Source: Candidatus Kuenenbacteria bacterium
Lineage (GTDB): Bacteria > Patescibacteriota > Patescibacteriia > UBA2591 > PGYQ01
DNA: 11,920 nt
NCBI GenBank assembly: GCA_016209005.1
Contig: JACQWZ010000087.1
Span: 1 to 11,920 of the forward strand
Direction: 5' to 3'
The position numbers and the translations under genes were made by a program. Below are positions 11,900-11,920 of this stretch, in pieces. The notes beneath the pieces were generated by a model. That model did not search any database. It had not been told where the DNA came from and saw only the letters and a list, made by a program, of their open reading frames with translations. Position 1 is the first letter of the stretch, and each line of letters begins with the position of its first letter.

Positions 11900-11920
11900 A
11901 TGCGATTGTTTTTTACAAGA
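11900..11920 (+). CDS. Possible gene start at the right edge
   Basis: The ATG at 11900 opens MRLFFTR up to the window end. The only support is the extended -10 promoter 7 bp upstream and the leaderless arrangement seen before another gene here. The product cannot be judged. Confidence 0.3.

Overview
The window is very AT-rich. It carries small single-domain genes, a TsaB of only about 138 residues, AT-only leaders in front of almost every gene, and no visible Shine-Dalgarno sequence before any start codon. Together with a GalT/HIT protein and families such as the winged-helix/degenerate nucleotidyltransferase protein, this suggests a reduced bacterium of the Patescibacteria (CPR, Parcubacteria-like) type. 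TGA is read as a stop. The lineage is an inference, not a placement.

Layout. Positions 1-135 are the right end of an insertion-sequence-like element. Positions 380-464 look like a replication-origin module, with an AT-rich stretch and three perfect DnaA boxes. Then come, on the minus strand: a broken mazG-like gene (517-974), tRNA-Trp with encoded CCA (985-1060), a hicB antitoxin with a decayed hicA behind it (1482-1801), a second frameshifted mazG-like gene (2072-2384), and a large membrane protein with a catalytically dead PP2C-like domain, one transmembrane helix, a coiled coil and a propeller-like C-terminus (2494-4707). On the plus strand follows a winged-helix/NTase-like regulator (4950-5513) preceded by a perfect 29-bp operator-like palindrome. 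Convergent to it is tsaB (5659-6075), then tRNA-Val (6446-6518). A voltage-sensor membrane protein gene (6671-8520), broken by two transposon insertions, is followed by an AAA/DUF4143 ATPase (8762-9934) and a carbonic-anhydrase-like protein (9955-10803) in tandem, a convergent galT-like gene (10806-11726), and a possible gene start at the right edge (11900).

The dominant feature is a family of 116-bp MITEs with 13-bp terminal inverted repeats (CAGGACTTACGCA). There are six full-length copies, one partial tandem copy, and one end belonging to the IS-like element at the left edge. Every insertion unit is flanked by a matching 5-bp target duplication. Copies at 1888, 7333 and 8262 are identical over 116 bp, so the family moved recently. 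Two copies sit inside the voltage-sensor gene. Removing each copy plus one target duplication restores a single 535-codon reading frame exactly, joining a full seven-charge S4 voltage sensor to a C-terminal domain with bestrophin-like features. A third copy sits in the 3' end of the first mazG-like gene.

The window therefore records a genome segment under active small-element mobilisation: MITEs, RPE-like palindromic inserts kept in frame inside coding sequence, short tandem duplications that shift frames, and spacers built from iterated short words. Several accessory genes (two MazG-like, HicA, the channel-like protein) are decaying, while housekeeping genes (tRNAs, tsaB, galT) are intact.
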